Counted from the first letter of the stretch, positions 1 to 7,091 are shown. The stretch is 12,365 bases of DNA from SAR202 cluster bacterium (GCA_030754315.1 JASMAO010000001.1:1-12365); one strand, 5' to 3'. The notes: generated from the letters alone by a model not told the origin. Translations and numbers: made by a program.

Positions 1-37
1 GTCCTAACCAGAGATAGACAAAGGAAAGGAATATACA

Positions 38-832
38 TTGCGGAAAAACAACGTACTACGTGACTTGATAGATGCTGGCAAACCAACGATAGGTACGCAT
101 CTTTTTACTCAGTGGCCTGGCATGGTAGAAGTGGTTGGCCACACCGGTGTGATGGACTACATTGAATTTTCCGGCCAATATGCACCGTACGACCTGTTTT
201 CCTTGGAGAACTTCGGTCGAGCGATCGACATCTTCGAACACATGAGTTCGCTAATGAAGCTTGATCAAGAACCTAGGACCTACCTGGCTGAACGCGCCAT
301 AGGCTCTGGTATACAGAACGTGCTGTTTGCTGATATCCGTACAGTCGCCGATGCAAAGGAGGGGGTTAGTGCGGTACGTCCAGAGACACCGGATGTAGGT
401 GGTCGTGGTGGAGTTGCAAGTACAAGGGACACTGGGTATGTCTATCCCGCTTCATATACGATGGATGATTACATAAATTCATTGAATGGGGCCGTGGTTG
501 CTATCATGGTTGAGAAAAAACCATGTGTCGACAATCTTGAGGAAATCCTTTCTGTGGGCGGAATTGACATGGTTCAATTTGGTCCTGGGGACTACTCGAT
601 GAGTATCGGGAAGTATCCGAGCGATCCGGAGGTCAAAACCGCTGAAAAGTACACTATTGAAACCTGCCTTAAAATGGGCATACGTCCTAGGGCAGAGATC
701 AGCGGCTGGGAAGAAGCCAAACCGTACATCGACATGGGAGTCTTAGACTTCTGTATTGGTTCAGATGTAAATACCGTGTACTCTTATTGTCTTGAACAAG
801 GTGAACAGATGGCGAAAGCGGTAGGGCGCTAA
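38..832 (+). CDS. HpcH/HpaI aldolase family protein with altered active site
   Basis: This 264-residue protein has the length and fold signatures of class II HpcH/HpaI aldolases, cytosolic enzymes that cleave or form 2-keto-3-deoxy acids with pyruvate and a divalent metal. The metal-binding half is intact: E159 in 'IMVEKKP' and D185 in 'FGPGDYSMS' match the E149/D175 metal ligands of HpaI. The general-base region is not. The family 'DGEHAP' reads 'SGQYAP' (45-50), placing Tyr48 where catalytic His45 sits, with Asp42 replaced by Ser. The Arg70 position appears to be Lys or Leu (around 74-75), and Gln147 is Met157. I therefore call the family but not a substrate; it may be a lyase of a different type or a non-aldolase. 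The start is TTG at 38, supported by AAGGAAAGGA at 21-30. It is a single gene facing an opposing operon, with a likely terminator at 905-936. Confidence 0.85.
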   Translation: MRKNNVLRDLIDAGKPTIGTHLFTQWPGMVEVVGHTGVMDYIEFSGQYAPYDLFSLENFGRAIDIFEHMSSLMKLDQEPRTYLAERAIGSGIQNVLFADIRTVADAKEGVSAVRPETPDVGGRGGVASTRDTGYVYPASYTMDDYINSLNGAVVAIMVEKKPCVDNLEEILSVGGIDMVQFGPGDYSMSIGKYPSDPEVKTAEKYTIETCLKMGIRPRAEISGWEEAKPYIDMGVLDFCIGSDVNTVYSYCLEQGEQMAKAVGR

Positions 833-871
833 CTGTTATACAGAGGATTCTGGTCCTCACGCGATTTGTGC

Positions 872-893
872 TGGTATACCATCAGAGGCCTCT
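872..893. repeat. Two adjacent 10-bp perfect palindromes
   Basis: TGGTATACCA (872-881) and AGAGGCCTCT (884-893) are each perfectly self-complementary and are separated by only two bases. They lie in the 135-base space between the converging aldolase-like and FMN oxidase genes. Without loops they are poor hairpins and look more like protein-binding sites than a terminator. They could also be chance. Confidence 0.3.
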
Positions 894-904
894 TGTTGGA
901 TTGG

Positions 905-936
905 GTGTCGGTTCGTACTGCAAGCGACGCTTTTTT
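905..936 (+). terminator. Probable intrinsic terminator of the aldolase-like gene
   Basis: GTGTCG at 905-910 can pair with CGACGC at 925-930. This gives six pairs, one of them G-U, around a 14-base loop that may close by two further A-T pairs. Six T residues follow at 931-936. It lies about 70 bases past the stop at 832, in the gap between two converging genes. The stem is short, so this is a moderate call. No matching T run exists for the opposite strand. Confidence 0.45.
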
Positions 937-967
937 GTTGATATCTCGGCGGTAAGCTGTAGGGTTT

Positions 968-2056
968 TTATACCCGTGCCGACCAATTTGGTGGTATAGA
1001 AACTAAGCTACGGTCGATCTCGTGGACGGACTTCAGTCCACAATATGCCAAGGCTCTGTCAAATTCTAATCTGAGTAGCTCTAGTACACGGGTCACCCCA
1101 GCCTCACCATCAACAGCGAGTCCCCAGAAAACAGGGCGACCAATCATGACGGCCCGTGCGCCCAATGCCAACGCTCGAAGCACGTCGAGGCCACGTCGTA
1201 TCCCGGAGTCAAAGTAAATTTCCAACTTTCCTTCGGCTGACTCAGCTATGCTGGGGAGAGTCTCAATAGCTGAGAACGTGCCGTCAATCTGTCTTCCTCC
1301 GTGATTGGAAACCACAATTCCGTCGACGCCGTGCTCGACGCAACGTAGCGCATCTTCGACTGTTCGTATGCCTTTTATAACCAGTGGTAAACCGGTAAGG
1401 GAACGAATCCAATCTAGTTTATCCCAGGTCAAACCTGTGTATCCTGGGGGATCCCAGTTGATTGTATCTGGGATACCTACAGATCTGTGTTGTAACAAAT
1501 CAGGACGGTCCTTTAGGCTCCCCCAACTCATCTCCGGTCCGCTATGGTTGTTACGTATGTCTCGTTCTTTTGGACTAGGTACTGGGGTATCCACCGTGAG
1601 GCATATTGTTGAGTACATGGCCTTTTCTGCCATCGAAACCAAGTATTCTGTAAGCTCGTTGTTATAGTGGTACAACTGAAACCACAGTGGCCCCGTCGAT
1701 GCCGTAGCTACTTCATTCATGCCATGGCCGGAAGCTGTAGGTAAGGCAAAAATCGTTCCTGATTTTCCTGCGGCTCGCGCCGATGCAATTTCGCCATCAG
1801 GATGGGCGTCTGTTTGTGATCCTGCTGGTGCGATCATTACTGGAAAGCTAATCTCTTGTCCGAGCACGGTTGTTTTTAGATCACGCACGCCTACGTCAAC
1901 TAGGAAATGGGGCCGTACGAGCACCTCTTCGAAGGCACTGCGGTTCCGATTCTTTGTGGCTTCATCGTTGCAACCAGCATCGACGAAATCCCATGCCTCT
2001 GGGCGCATTAGCTTCTTGGCTAGCTTCTCGTAGTCACACAGATTGATTGGGTCCAT
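968..2056 (-). CDS. FMN-dependent alpha-hydroxyacid oxidase/dehydrogenase
   Basis: This is a 362-residue cytosolic flavoprotein of the glycolate oxidase / L-lactate dehydrogenase / lactate monooxygenase family, which oxidises 2-hydroxyacids to 2-ketoacids. It covers the whole TIM barrel. Recognisable elements are 'PVMIAPAGSQ' (72-81), 'WFQLYHY' (125-131) with Tyr129, 'LTVDTP' with Asp156, Lys228 in 'VIKGI', the catalytic histidine H252 and Arg255 in 'SNHGGRQ', and the FMN phosphate region 'DSGIRRG' (283-289) and 'IGRP' (306-309). Compared with spinach glycolate oxidase, the substrate-carboxylate residue Tyr24 is Phe24, active-site Arg164 is Lys163, and Trp108 is Ala. Substrate choice is thus likely unusual and I do not assign one. 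The ATG at 2056 follows a GAAGGAG site at 2069-2075. It is the third gene of a minus-strand operon, 43 bases after the SDR. Confidence 0.92.
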   Translation of the reverse strand: MDPINLCDYEKLAKKLMRPEAWDFVDAGCNDEATKNRNRSAFEEVLVRPHFLVDVGVRDLKTTVLGQEISFPVMIAPAGSQTDAHPDGEIASARAAGKSGTIFALPTASGHGMNEVATASTGPLWFQLYHYNNELTEYLVSMAEKAMYSTICLTVDTPVPSPKERDIRNNHSGPEMSWGSLKDRPDLLQHRSVGIPDTINWDPPGYTGLTWDKLDWIRSLTGLPLVIKGIRTVEDALRCVEHGVDGIVVSNHGGRQIDGTFSAIETLPSIAESAEGKLEIYFDSGIRRGLDVLRALALGARAVMIGRPVFWGLAVDGEAGVTRVLELLRLEFDRALAYCGLKSVHEIDRSLVSIPPNWSARV

Positions 2057-2099
2057 TGAACGAGCTAACTCCTTCTCGATTTGAAATATTCCTGATTAC

Positions 2100-2891
2100 C
2101 TAATTGAAGCTCGAGCCACCGTCGATATAGACGGTCTCTCCTGTCATATAGTTGGATGCTGCGGAAATCATGTACAGTGCAAGAAATCCTACTTCGCGAA
2201 TGTTGCCTACGCGACCCAATGGGACGCGTTTTTTGGCATCTTTTTCTGCTTCAGCGTACCCGTCATGCCCTGTCGTAGTAGGATCCGGGAATGATCCAGG
2301 AGCTATGCAGTTCACCGTTATTCCATAGGGTGCCCACTCAAGGGCTAGTGTCTGGGTTAGTCTCACCAATGCTGCCTTGGCAGTTGAATAGACCAGGGTC
2401 TGAGGTGTACCTCTGCGAGCAGATTGACTGCTAATGTTGATGACCTTGCCTCGCCGTCGGTCAATGAAATGTGATCCTACTGCGCGGCATCCCAGGAATG
2501 CTTCTGTTAAGTTAACGTCTAGGACTTTCCTATACTCATCGTCGCTTATTGGCTCTCGACTAGGGTGGTCGGGTAGGGGTACTAACGGTCTCATAATGGC
2601 GTCACCGAGGTTGTTGATGAGTGCGTCCACGTGACCGAATCTGGACAGCGCAAATTCCAATGTGTGGTCCCACCCTTTTGATGTGGTAGCGTCGGCTGTC
2701 AAAGTCTCGATTGGGTGCCCTGTTTTGGTCATCTCGTCACTGAATGGTTTGAGATATCGGTCGGTAAGTGAAGTAACCAACACTTTGGCACCCGCCTCGG
2801 CGAGTACTTCTGCAATTCCTCTACCAATGCCTCGAGCAGCGCCCGTTACGATGACTGATTGGCCTTCGACGTTGAGTTCCTTTGGGAGCAA
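2100..2891 (-). CDS. Short-chain dehydrogenase/reductase (SDR)
   Basis: This is a classical SDR of 263 residues, a cytosolic NAD(P)-dependent alcohol/ketone oxidoreductase. Signs are the cofactor motif 'TGAARGIG' (16-23), 'NNLG' (93-96) in place of the usual NNAG, Asn127, the catalytic set Ser155, Tyr168 and Lys172 in 'VYSTAK', the 'APGSF' segment after beta-6, and the C-terminal 'GETVYIDGG'. The frame stays open upstream to 3029, but that part overlaps the preceding gene and has no family similarity. I place the start at the TTG at 2891-2889 because a strong GGAGG (2900-2904) lies 8 bases before it and the protein then begins as SDRs normally do. The upstream gene's stop at 2911 is only 19 bases away, so the two are co-transcribed and probably translationally coupled. 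The missing acidic residue after beta-2 leaves the cofactor preference open. The substrate is unknown. Confidence 0.92.
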   Translation of the reverse strand: MLPKELNVEGQSVIVTGAARGIGRGIAEVLAEAGAKVLVTSLTDRYLKPFSDEMTKTGHPIETLTADATTSKGWDHTLEFALSRFGHVDALINNLGDAIMRPLVPLPDHPSREPISDDEYRKVLDVNLTEAFLGCRAVGSHFIDRRRGKVINISSQSARRGTPQTLVYSTAKAALVRLTQTLALEWAPYGITVNCIAPGSFPDPTTTGHDGYAEAEKDAKKRVPLGRVGNIREVGFLALYMISAASNYMTGETVYIDGGSSFN

Positions 2892-2910
2892 GATGGATTC
2901 CTCCGTTGGT

Positions 2911-3933
2911 TTAAAGAAGGGTGCCCCAGGTTTGCATTTTAGGATTGGGGGGCATAGGTACGGTTTTAACATCGTAGAGCGACTGGGCCACTGCCTCGTT
3001 GAACTCCATATATTGCAGGCCTTCCTCAAAATTTGGTACTACCGGCGTACCCTTACGTATAGCTTCAATAAATTCGGCATCTGTAGTCTGGCTACGATGT
3101 TCGTCAGGAGATATTTCGATAGAGTGCATCTTGTCCTCATTTTCAGTCATGCCAGATATTTCATCGGCTGAAAATTTATAGTGAAGAACGCCTCTGGAAC
3201 CAAATATTTCCATTGAACTGCCTGCTCCATGTGTAACTCTGGAGGATAGGTGGAAGCTGGCTGTTCCTCCACCCCCCAATGTGGCGCCTATTGCGAGGGA
3301 TTGTGGAACAGCGGTGGGTGGCTCGCTGCTGGAAACCGAGATCGACTTAGCTGGTCCTACCCAACGGTTGAAGACTTCTGCCACGATGCCCATTGACATC
3401 GTGTTTACCCCCACTACCTCAGGATCCATCCTCCAACTTGGCGCAGTAGGTGCCGTCTGCGTTATGTCAGTGACTCGTACATCTTGAATAGTACCAACGT
3501 AACATTCGTCATGTAGAAGCCGACGCATAGCCCAGTCTCCTTTCAAGCCAGCCAGCGGAGGATACAAGGCGGTGACCAAGTTGGTGGCGGTGGATGCCTC
3601 GAGCATGATACGAGCTTCTCTCAGGTTTCGTGCCATACGTGCTTGGCACAAGACGTGTTTGCCACCATTGAGTGCTGCGAGAGTTGTAGGGAGATGTAAG
3701 ATTGGCGGGGTGGCTATGACCACAGCGTCTATCTCAGGAGATTCGATAATAGCTTCCCAGTTTCCAACGATGGTAGGGATTCCAAATTTCCGAGACGCAG
3801 TTTGAGACGTTTCGAGGGATTGGGACCATGCATGGGTGATCTGTACGCCGGGCACTTTTTGGAGTCTGGGTATGTGACGAGCCTGCGCGACGCTTCCGGC
3901 CCCAATTATTCCAATTCGAATCGTGTCTGCCAA
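2911..3933 (-). CDS. Gfo/Idh/MocA family protein lacking usual catalytic residues
   Basis: This 340-residue protein has the two-domain layout of Gfo/Idh/MocA oxidoreductases: an N-terminal Rossmann domain with 'GIIGAGSVAQ' (8-17) and 'VVIATPP' (71-77), then an alpha/beta C-terminal domain from about 125. Family members normally use a Lys in an 'EKP' motif and a His in the second domain to oxidise sugars, inositols or similar polyols with NAD(P). Here the EKP position reads 'CQARMA' (Gln97-Ala98-Arg99). The helix that usually carries Asp and His ('D...H......W') has Ser180 and Val184 ahead of Trp191. Dinucleotide binding should persist, but ordinary catalysis looks doubtful. It is the first gene of the operon with an SDR and an FMN oxidase, so it may bind the same substrate class. 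The start is TTG at 3933, with no strong Shine-Dalgarno site but a palindrome immediately before it. Confidence 0.88.
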   Translation of the reverse strand: MADTIRIGIIGAGSVAQARHIPRLQKVPGVQITHAWSQSLETSQTASRKFGIPTIVGNWEAIIESPEIDAVVIATPPILHLPTTLAALNGGKHVLCQARMARNLREARIMLEASTATNLVTALYPPLAGLKGDWAMRRLLHDECYVGTIQDVRVTDITQTAPTAPSWRMDPEVVGVNTMSMGIVAEVFNRWVGPAKSISVSSSEPPTAVPQSLAIGATLGGGGTASFHLSSRVTHGAGSSMEIFGSRGVLHYKFSADEISGMTENEDKMHSIEISPDEHRSQTTDAEFIEAIRKGTPVVPNFEEGLQYMEFNEAVAQSLYDVKTVPMPPNPKMQTWGTLL

Positions 3934-3949
3934 AAAAGGCTGCCTTTTT
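3933..3949 (-). promoter_or_regulatory. 17-bp perfect palindrome at the Gfo/Idh start codon
   Basis: AAAAAGGC (3933-3940) and GCCTTTTT (3942-3949) are exact reverse complements around a single central base. The element touches the TTG start at 3933 and replaces the ribosome-binding region in the leader. It could be a repressor operator or a small RNA hairpin occluding the start. The position is striking, but the function is inferred. Confidence 0.4.
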
Positions 3950-3981
3950 GCTGAACTATGAATTGTATCGGCCAGCGCTAC

Positions 3982-4010
3982 ACGATACTCGTCAGAATGA
4001 GGGGTGTCAA
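3982..4010 (-). promoter_or_regulatory. Sigma70-type promoter of the Gfo/Idh-SDR-FMN oxidase operon
   Basis: On the minus strand a perfect -35 TTGACA (4010-4005) is followed after exactly 17 bases by TATCGT (3987-3982), which matches the -10 consensus at four of six positions. Transcription would begin near 3975, leaving a leader of about 40 bases. A 6-bp inverted repeat, GTATCG (3965-3970) and CGATAC (3983-3988), 12 bases apart, spans the -10 and start region. It is a candidate operator. Confidence 0.6.
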
Positions 4011-4022
4011 CGGTGGGATTGA

Positions 4023-4052
4023 TTGCTTACAGCATGTGTTATTAAGTATAGT
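4023..4052 (+). promoter_or_regulatory. Possible promoter of the kinase-like/YdjM-like pair
   Basis: TTGCTT at 4023-4028 and TATAGT at 4047-4052 are separated by 18 bases and lie about 60 bases before the GTG start at 4113. The -10 is good (five of six) and the -35 weak (three of six). It sits back to back with the minus-strand promoter in the same 180-base divergent gap. Confidence 0.35.
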
Positions 4053-4112
4053 CCGAATACTTTACACGGATATCACACTGATTCTGTGGATTCCTAAAGT
4101 GGAGGGTGGAAA

Positions 4113-4838
4113 GTGCGACTGATTTTGATGGGTATTGAATACGCTGGTAAGCACACTCTGGGTGTTGAAATATCCCGCTGGTGGGCTCAACAGACTGGGG
4201 GCGAGTTTAAGGAGCCACCTGATTTTGCGTTCCATGACCACTTCACGGTGCCTCACGTAGTTCACGCCATGGGTCATGAAGATCACCGAGATTTGACGGA
4301 AAAGCAGGTGCTCGGTATGAATCCTGGCTTGATGGAGCATTACCAGCGCTATCAGATTTTCAACAAGCTGACCCCGGGCTATATAGAGATGCCCGATCTA
4401 TTCCTTTTGGACTGGTATTACTCAGACGCCGTCTACGCACCCCTTTACTATGGCTATGGCGGTCCGGGTCAGTACGCGGACAGAAGAAGGATGGCTCGGG
4501 GGTTGGATCGCGATGTACTATCTTTGATGCCCGACATGGTTCTGGTGCTGATGAAGGCCTCACCAGACGCTATTGTCACTCGGATTGAATCTGGCGAGAG
4601 CCCATTTCCGAGACGCCACACAGACACATTATTCAAGGCAAGAGACGCCGAGGTAGTCTTGGAACGCTTTGACGAACAATATGAGGAATCGCTGATTGTT
4701 AGAAAATTCGTTATCGATACGACGGTTCTGACCGTTGAGGATTCCTTGCTGCAGTTCAAAGCGAATATTGTGCAATATCTGACGTCAGAAGACAGGCTTC
4801 GTGTTTTGAGCCATAAGGCTATGCTCGATCAGTCGTAG
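4113..4838 (+). CDS. Thymidylate-kinase-like P-loop protein with variant Walker A
   Basis: This 241-residue protein looks like a P-loop nucleoside or nucleotide kinase. The N-terminus 'LMGIEYAGKHTLG' (5-17) is a Walker A loop of the GxxxxGK form following a hydrophobic strand, as in dTMP kinases. Further family-like parts are 'LLDWYYSDAVY' (98-108), resembling the kinase DRY...S segment; 'PDMVLVLMKASPDAIVTRI' (140-158), like the 'PDL..YLD..PE.A..RI' core strand; and an Arg-rich lid-like stretch (165-175). Two departures stand out: His14 follows the Walker A lysine where Ser/Thr normally binds Mg, and DR is DW at 100-101. The start is GTG at 4113, 7 bases after GGAGG (4101-4105). It is followed 31 bases later by a membrane-protein gene in the same direction. 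The substrate is unknown; a non-nucleotide acceptor is possible. Confidence 0.65.
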   Translation: MRLILMGIEYAGKHTLGVEISRWWAQQTGGEFKEPPDFAFHDHFTVPHVVHAMGHEDHRDLTEKQVLGMNPGLMEHYQRYQIFNKLTPGYIEMPDLFLLDWYYSDAVYAPLYYGYGGPGQYADRRRMARGLDRDVLSLMPDMVLVLMKASPDAIVTRIESGESPFPRRHTDTLFKARDAEVVLERFDEQYEESLIVRKFVIDTTVLTVEDSLLQFKANIVQYLTSEDRLRVLSHKAMLDQS

Positions 4839-4869
4839 TTTGCCAAATATGTAATTTGAGGTAATACCA

Positions 4870-5355
4870 TTGGGCCCAGTAGGGCACACGTTAGTTTCCG
4901 TTGGAATAGGAGGGACGGTATGGGCTGCTACAGGTGCCTCTGCGTCTGTTGCCGCAGCATCGGTTACAGGGGTTCTGATCGATGTTGACCACGTTCTTGA
5001 TTATTACAACTGGTACTGGAGGAAGGATAAAGGAAGGCTTTACGTTTTATTGCACGGTTGGGAATACAGTGCAGTTTCATTGGTGTTGGTATTGGCTCTG
5101 TGGTATCACCCAGTGTTGCTTGCGGCTGTTCTTGGGCACATCGGTCATCTCATTGGAGACCAAATTGGCAATAGGCCGATACATCCGCTGGCCTACTCTG
5201 TCATATACCGTATTTCAGCTGGCTTCGACCGCCCTCGGCTCGCTGGAGAAGTGCCAGAAACATTTTCTGAAGCATTTAACAAGATTCCTCTATGGTCAAA
5301 AATAGAGCCCTTTGTGGTTAGAGTTGCGTCACGGTTAGGCATTACTCTTAGGTAA
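4870..5355 (+). CDS. Small polytopic membrane protein, YdjM-like putative metal hydrolase
   Basis: This 161-residue protein has several hydrophobic stretches (about 10-38, 64-80 and 82-98), so it is likely integral to the cytoplasmic membrane. The pattern of polar residues resembles the YdjM family of membrane-bound putative metal-dependent hydrolases: an early 'GHTL' (H6), 'IDVDH' (D38, D40, H41) where YdjM has 'PDIDH', and 'LHGWEYS' (H62) where YdjM has 'HRGFTHS'. A further His/Asp set follows at H90, H93 and D97. The clustered His/Asp residues within or beside membrane segments suggest metal binding. No reaction is established for the family. The start is TTG at 4870 with GAGGTA at 4858-4863, 6 bases away. 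It is probably co-transcribed with the kinase-like gene upstream. Confidence 0.6.
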   Translation: MGPVGHTLVSVGIGGTVWAATGASASVAAASVTGVLIDVDHVLDYYNWYWRKDKGRLYVLLHGWEYSAVSLVLVLALWYHPVLLAAVLGHIGHLIGDQIGNRPIHPLAYSVIYRISAGFDRPRLAGEVPETFSEAFNKIPLWSKIEPFVVRVASRLGITLR

Positions 5356-5416
5356 TCGGTCCCATCTCTTCTGAGGGTTGAATGTCCTCGTGTTGTCGCT
5401 TACCCATAAAGCTGGT

Positions 5417-5902
5417 TTAGCTTGGCCAGTTTCTTGCTTCGGGTGGTGGTGCCAAGGAGTAGCCGCGACCTGCATAGTCGTACCCGCCCAGTTCCAATTT
5501 TCTAAGATCCTTGGCTTGGGGGGATGCATAGTAGGCTCTTAGCTCGCTGATTAGTCCTGATTCATTGTCGAACAGGTACCACTCCGCGCCTCTCAAAATA
5601 GTTCCGTCTTTTGTCTTAAAATGAGTGAATTCGATGACTGCTTGGTCTCTTTCTTCGTCTACCACTACACTGTCTATTGTCCAGTACGACCCTATGGTTG
5701 CCACCGCGTTTTGCCACTTCCTCGCTATTGTCTCGGCGCTGTGCCAAGGGCCTTGGTACATATCTGGTGGAAAGTAGTGTACGGCATCGGGAGTGAAACA
5801 CGATGTCATTTTCCTTACGTCTGCGTTGTTACAGCCGTCGAAGTAAGTGCGAATACATTGCTCCATCCGATTCGCTTTCTCTGAACGTCTGGTTTCCGAC
5901 AT
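5417..5902 (-). CDS. NTF2/SnoaL-like domain protein
   Basis: This 161-residue cytosolic protein has the look of the SnoaL/NTF2-like alpha+beta cone fold: an N-terminal helix with 'YFDGCNNADVRKM' (20-32), the typical 'CFTPDAVHYFPP' (35-46), and later strands 'AVIEFTHFKTKDG' and 'GAEWYLFDNESGLISELRAYY' ending near 125. A C-terminal extension (126-161) rich in Gly, Pro and Tyr is longer than in the minimal domain. The fold hosts small-molecule isomerases, hydrolases and cyclases, and also non-catalytic binding proteins; I cannot choose among them. The ATG at 5902 follows AAGGAGA (5909-5915) by 6 bases. It lies 108 bases downstream of the MDR gene on the same strand, so it may share its transcript or have its own promoter, though I saw no convincing one. 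Confidence 0.8.
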   Translation of the reverse strand: MSETRRSEKANRMEQCIRTYFDGCNNADVRKMTSCFTPDAVHYFPPDMYQGPWHSAETIARKWQNAVATIGSYWTIDSVVVDEERDQAVIEFTHFKTKDGTILRGAEWYLFDNESGLISELRAYYASPQAKDLRKLELGGYDYAGRGYSLAPPPEARNWPS

Positions 5903-6010
5903 GGCATTTCTCCTTGGTTCAATTTGTACACTGGATTAACTTGCCGGGCGATAGAATACCATCGCGGTAACTTAAGGATACTGCGGGCCAGACCAGGGCG
6001 GTATCGTGGG

Positions 6011-6997
6011 TTACGGTGTTAGTATCACTTTCCCCTTGTGTTGGCGTTGTTCTATGTAGTTATGTGCTTCATCTGCTCTCGAGAGATGGAATGTTTTATC
6101 AATAACAGCTTTGATTCTGCCATGAGCAACGAGTTGTACTATATTCGATAACGCCGACGGCAGGTCTGGTTCTGTGAGTAGTGATTCGCTTGCAAATCTC
6201 GGTCTAATTTTGAAGAGGATGTCAAGTGCAATCGTTGGGTGATGTGATTGTGACACGTTTCCCACCGTCACTATACGGCCTCCATGCGACAATGATGCGA
6301 TGCTATTTTTAAGGGTTTCCCCACCAACACAGTCAAGGGCCACGTTGACGCCGCGATTGTTCGTTATATCCTTGACTCCATCCAAAAAATCCTCTTTTGT
6401 GTAGTTGATGACGTAATCCGCGCCAAGTTTTTTACAGAACTCGGTCTTGTCATCTGTTCCCGCGGTTGCTATCACGATTGCTGATAGATCTTTAGCGATC
6501 TGGATACCAGCGACACCAATTCCGCTGGTTCCTGCTTGTATTAGGACGACTTCACCTGCATGAAGTCCTGCGTGGCGGACTAGACCGTACCATGAAGTCA
6601 AGAACGCAACCGGTAAGGAAGCGGCCTCATTAAACGTCATGTGCGCCGGTATAGGTATGGCGAATTCAGATGGTACAACTGCCATCTCCGCGTACCCGCC
6701 ACGCTCGACGAGCAGCGCGACGACCCTTTGACCGATCAGGTTCTGGTTTACGTTTTTACCTACACGATCTATCACCCCTGCCACATCCCATCCCACTATA
6801 GCCGGCTTAGGTGGGTCGGCCGACGTCGGTGACCAACTGCCACCAACAGTGCCTGCTCGGCGCTGGACTTCTCCCCGGTTAACGGCAGCGGCCTTAACTA
6901 GGATACGTATCTCACCTTCTTTGCATTGAGGATCAGGCAAGTCTTCGTAACTGAATGCAGGAACCTGCCCGGGTCGGCGTAGGACGATTGCTTTCAT
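6011..6997 (-). CDS. Quinone oxidoreductase-type medium-chain dehydrogenase
   Basis: This 328-residue MDR-superfamily protein has an N-terminal GroES-like domain ('VKAAAVNRGEVQRRAG', 34-49; 'VGWDVAGVI', 68-76) and a Rossmann domain with the 'QAGTSGIGVAGIQIAK' loop (154-169), followed by 'DCVGGETL' and the C-terminal 'GKVILTP'. It lacks the catalytic and structural zinc Cys/His sets of alcohol dehydrogenases. It therefore belongs to the zinc-free quinone oxidoreductase / enoyl reductase group that reduces quinones or activated C=C bonds with NADPH. The ATG at 6997 is preceded by GGAGGT (7010-7015) at a slightly long 12-base spacing. It follows the PAL-like gene on the same strand after 94 bases and is probably in one operon with it. 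The substrate is unknown. Confidence 0.92.
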   Translation of the reverse strand: MKAIVLRRPGQVPAFSYEDLPDPQCKEGEIRILVKAAAVNRGEVQRRAGTVGGSWSPTSADPPKPAIVGWDVAGVIDRVGKNVNQNLIGQRVVALLVERGGYAEMAVVPSEFAIPIPAHMTFNEAASLPVAFLTSWYGLVRHAGLHAGEVVLIQAGTSGIGVAGIQIAKDLSAIVIATAGTDDKTEFCKKLGADYVINYTKEDFLDGVKDITNNRGVNVALDCVGGETLKNSIASLSHGGRIVTVGNVSQSHHPTIALDILFKIRPRFASESLLTEPDLPSALSNIVQLVAHGRIKAVIDKTFHLSRADEAHNYIEQRQHKGKVILTP

Positions 6998-7091
6998 ATA
7001 ATCAGCCAGACCTCCGTTTTCGGCCCTGTCCAGCCTGCTCCCTGGATATGATGAGGCCGTATTTCCTCACCCCTTGTGAGAACAGGTCAGG

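Noticed and set aside
2892..3029. 46-residue N-terminal extension of the SDR
   Set aside because: It overlaps the end of the Gfo/Idh gene, has no SDR similarity, and a strong GGAGG sits before the TTG at 2891.
2662..3171. 169-residue plus-strand open frame
   Set aside because: It is antisense to the SDR and Gfo/Idh genes, which have clear family motifs. It has no motif of its own.
4982..5305. 107-residue plus-strand frame inside the YdjM-like gene
   Set aside because: It is a shifted frame of a gene whose own frame has a ribosome site, conserved His/Asp motifs and hydrophobic segments.
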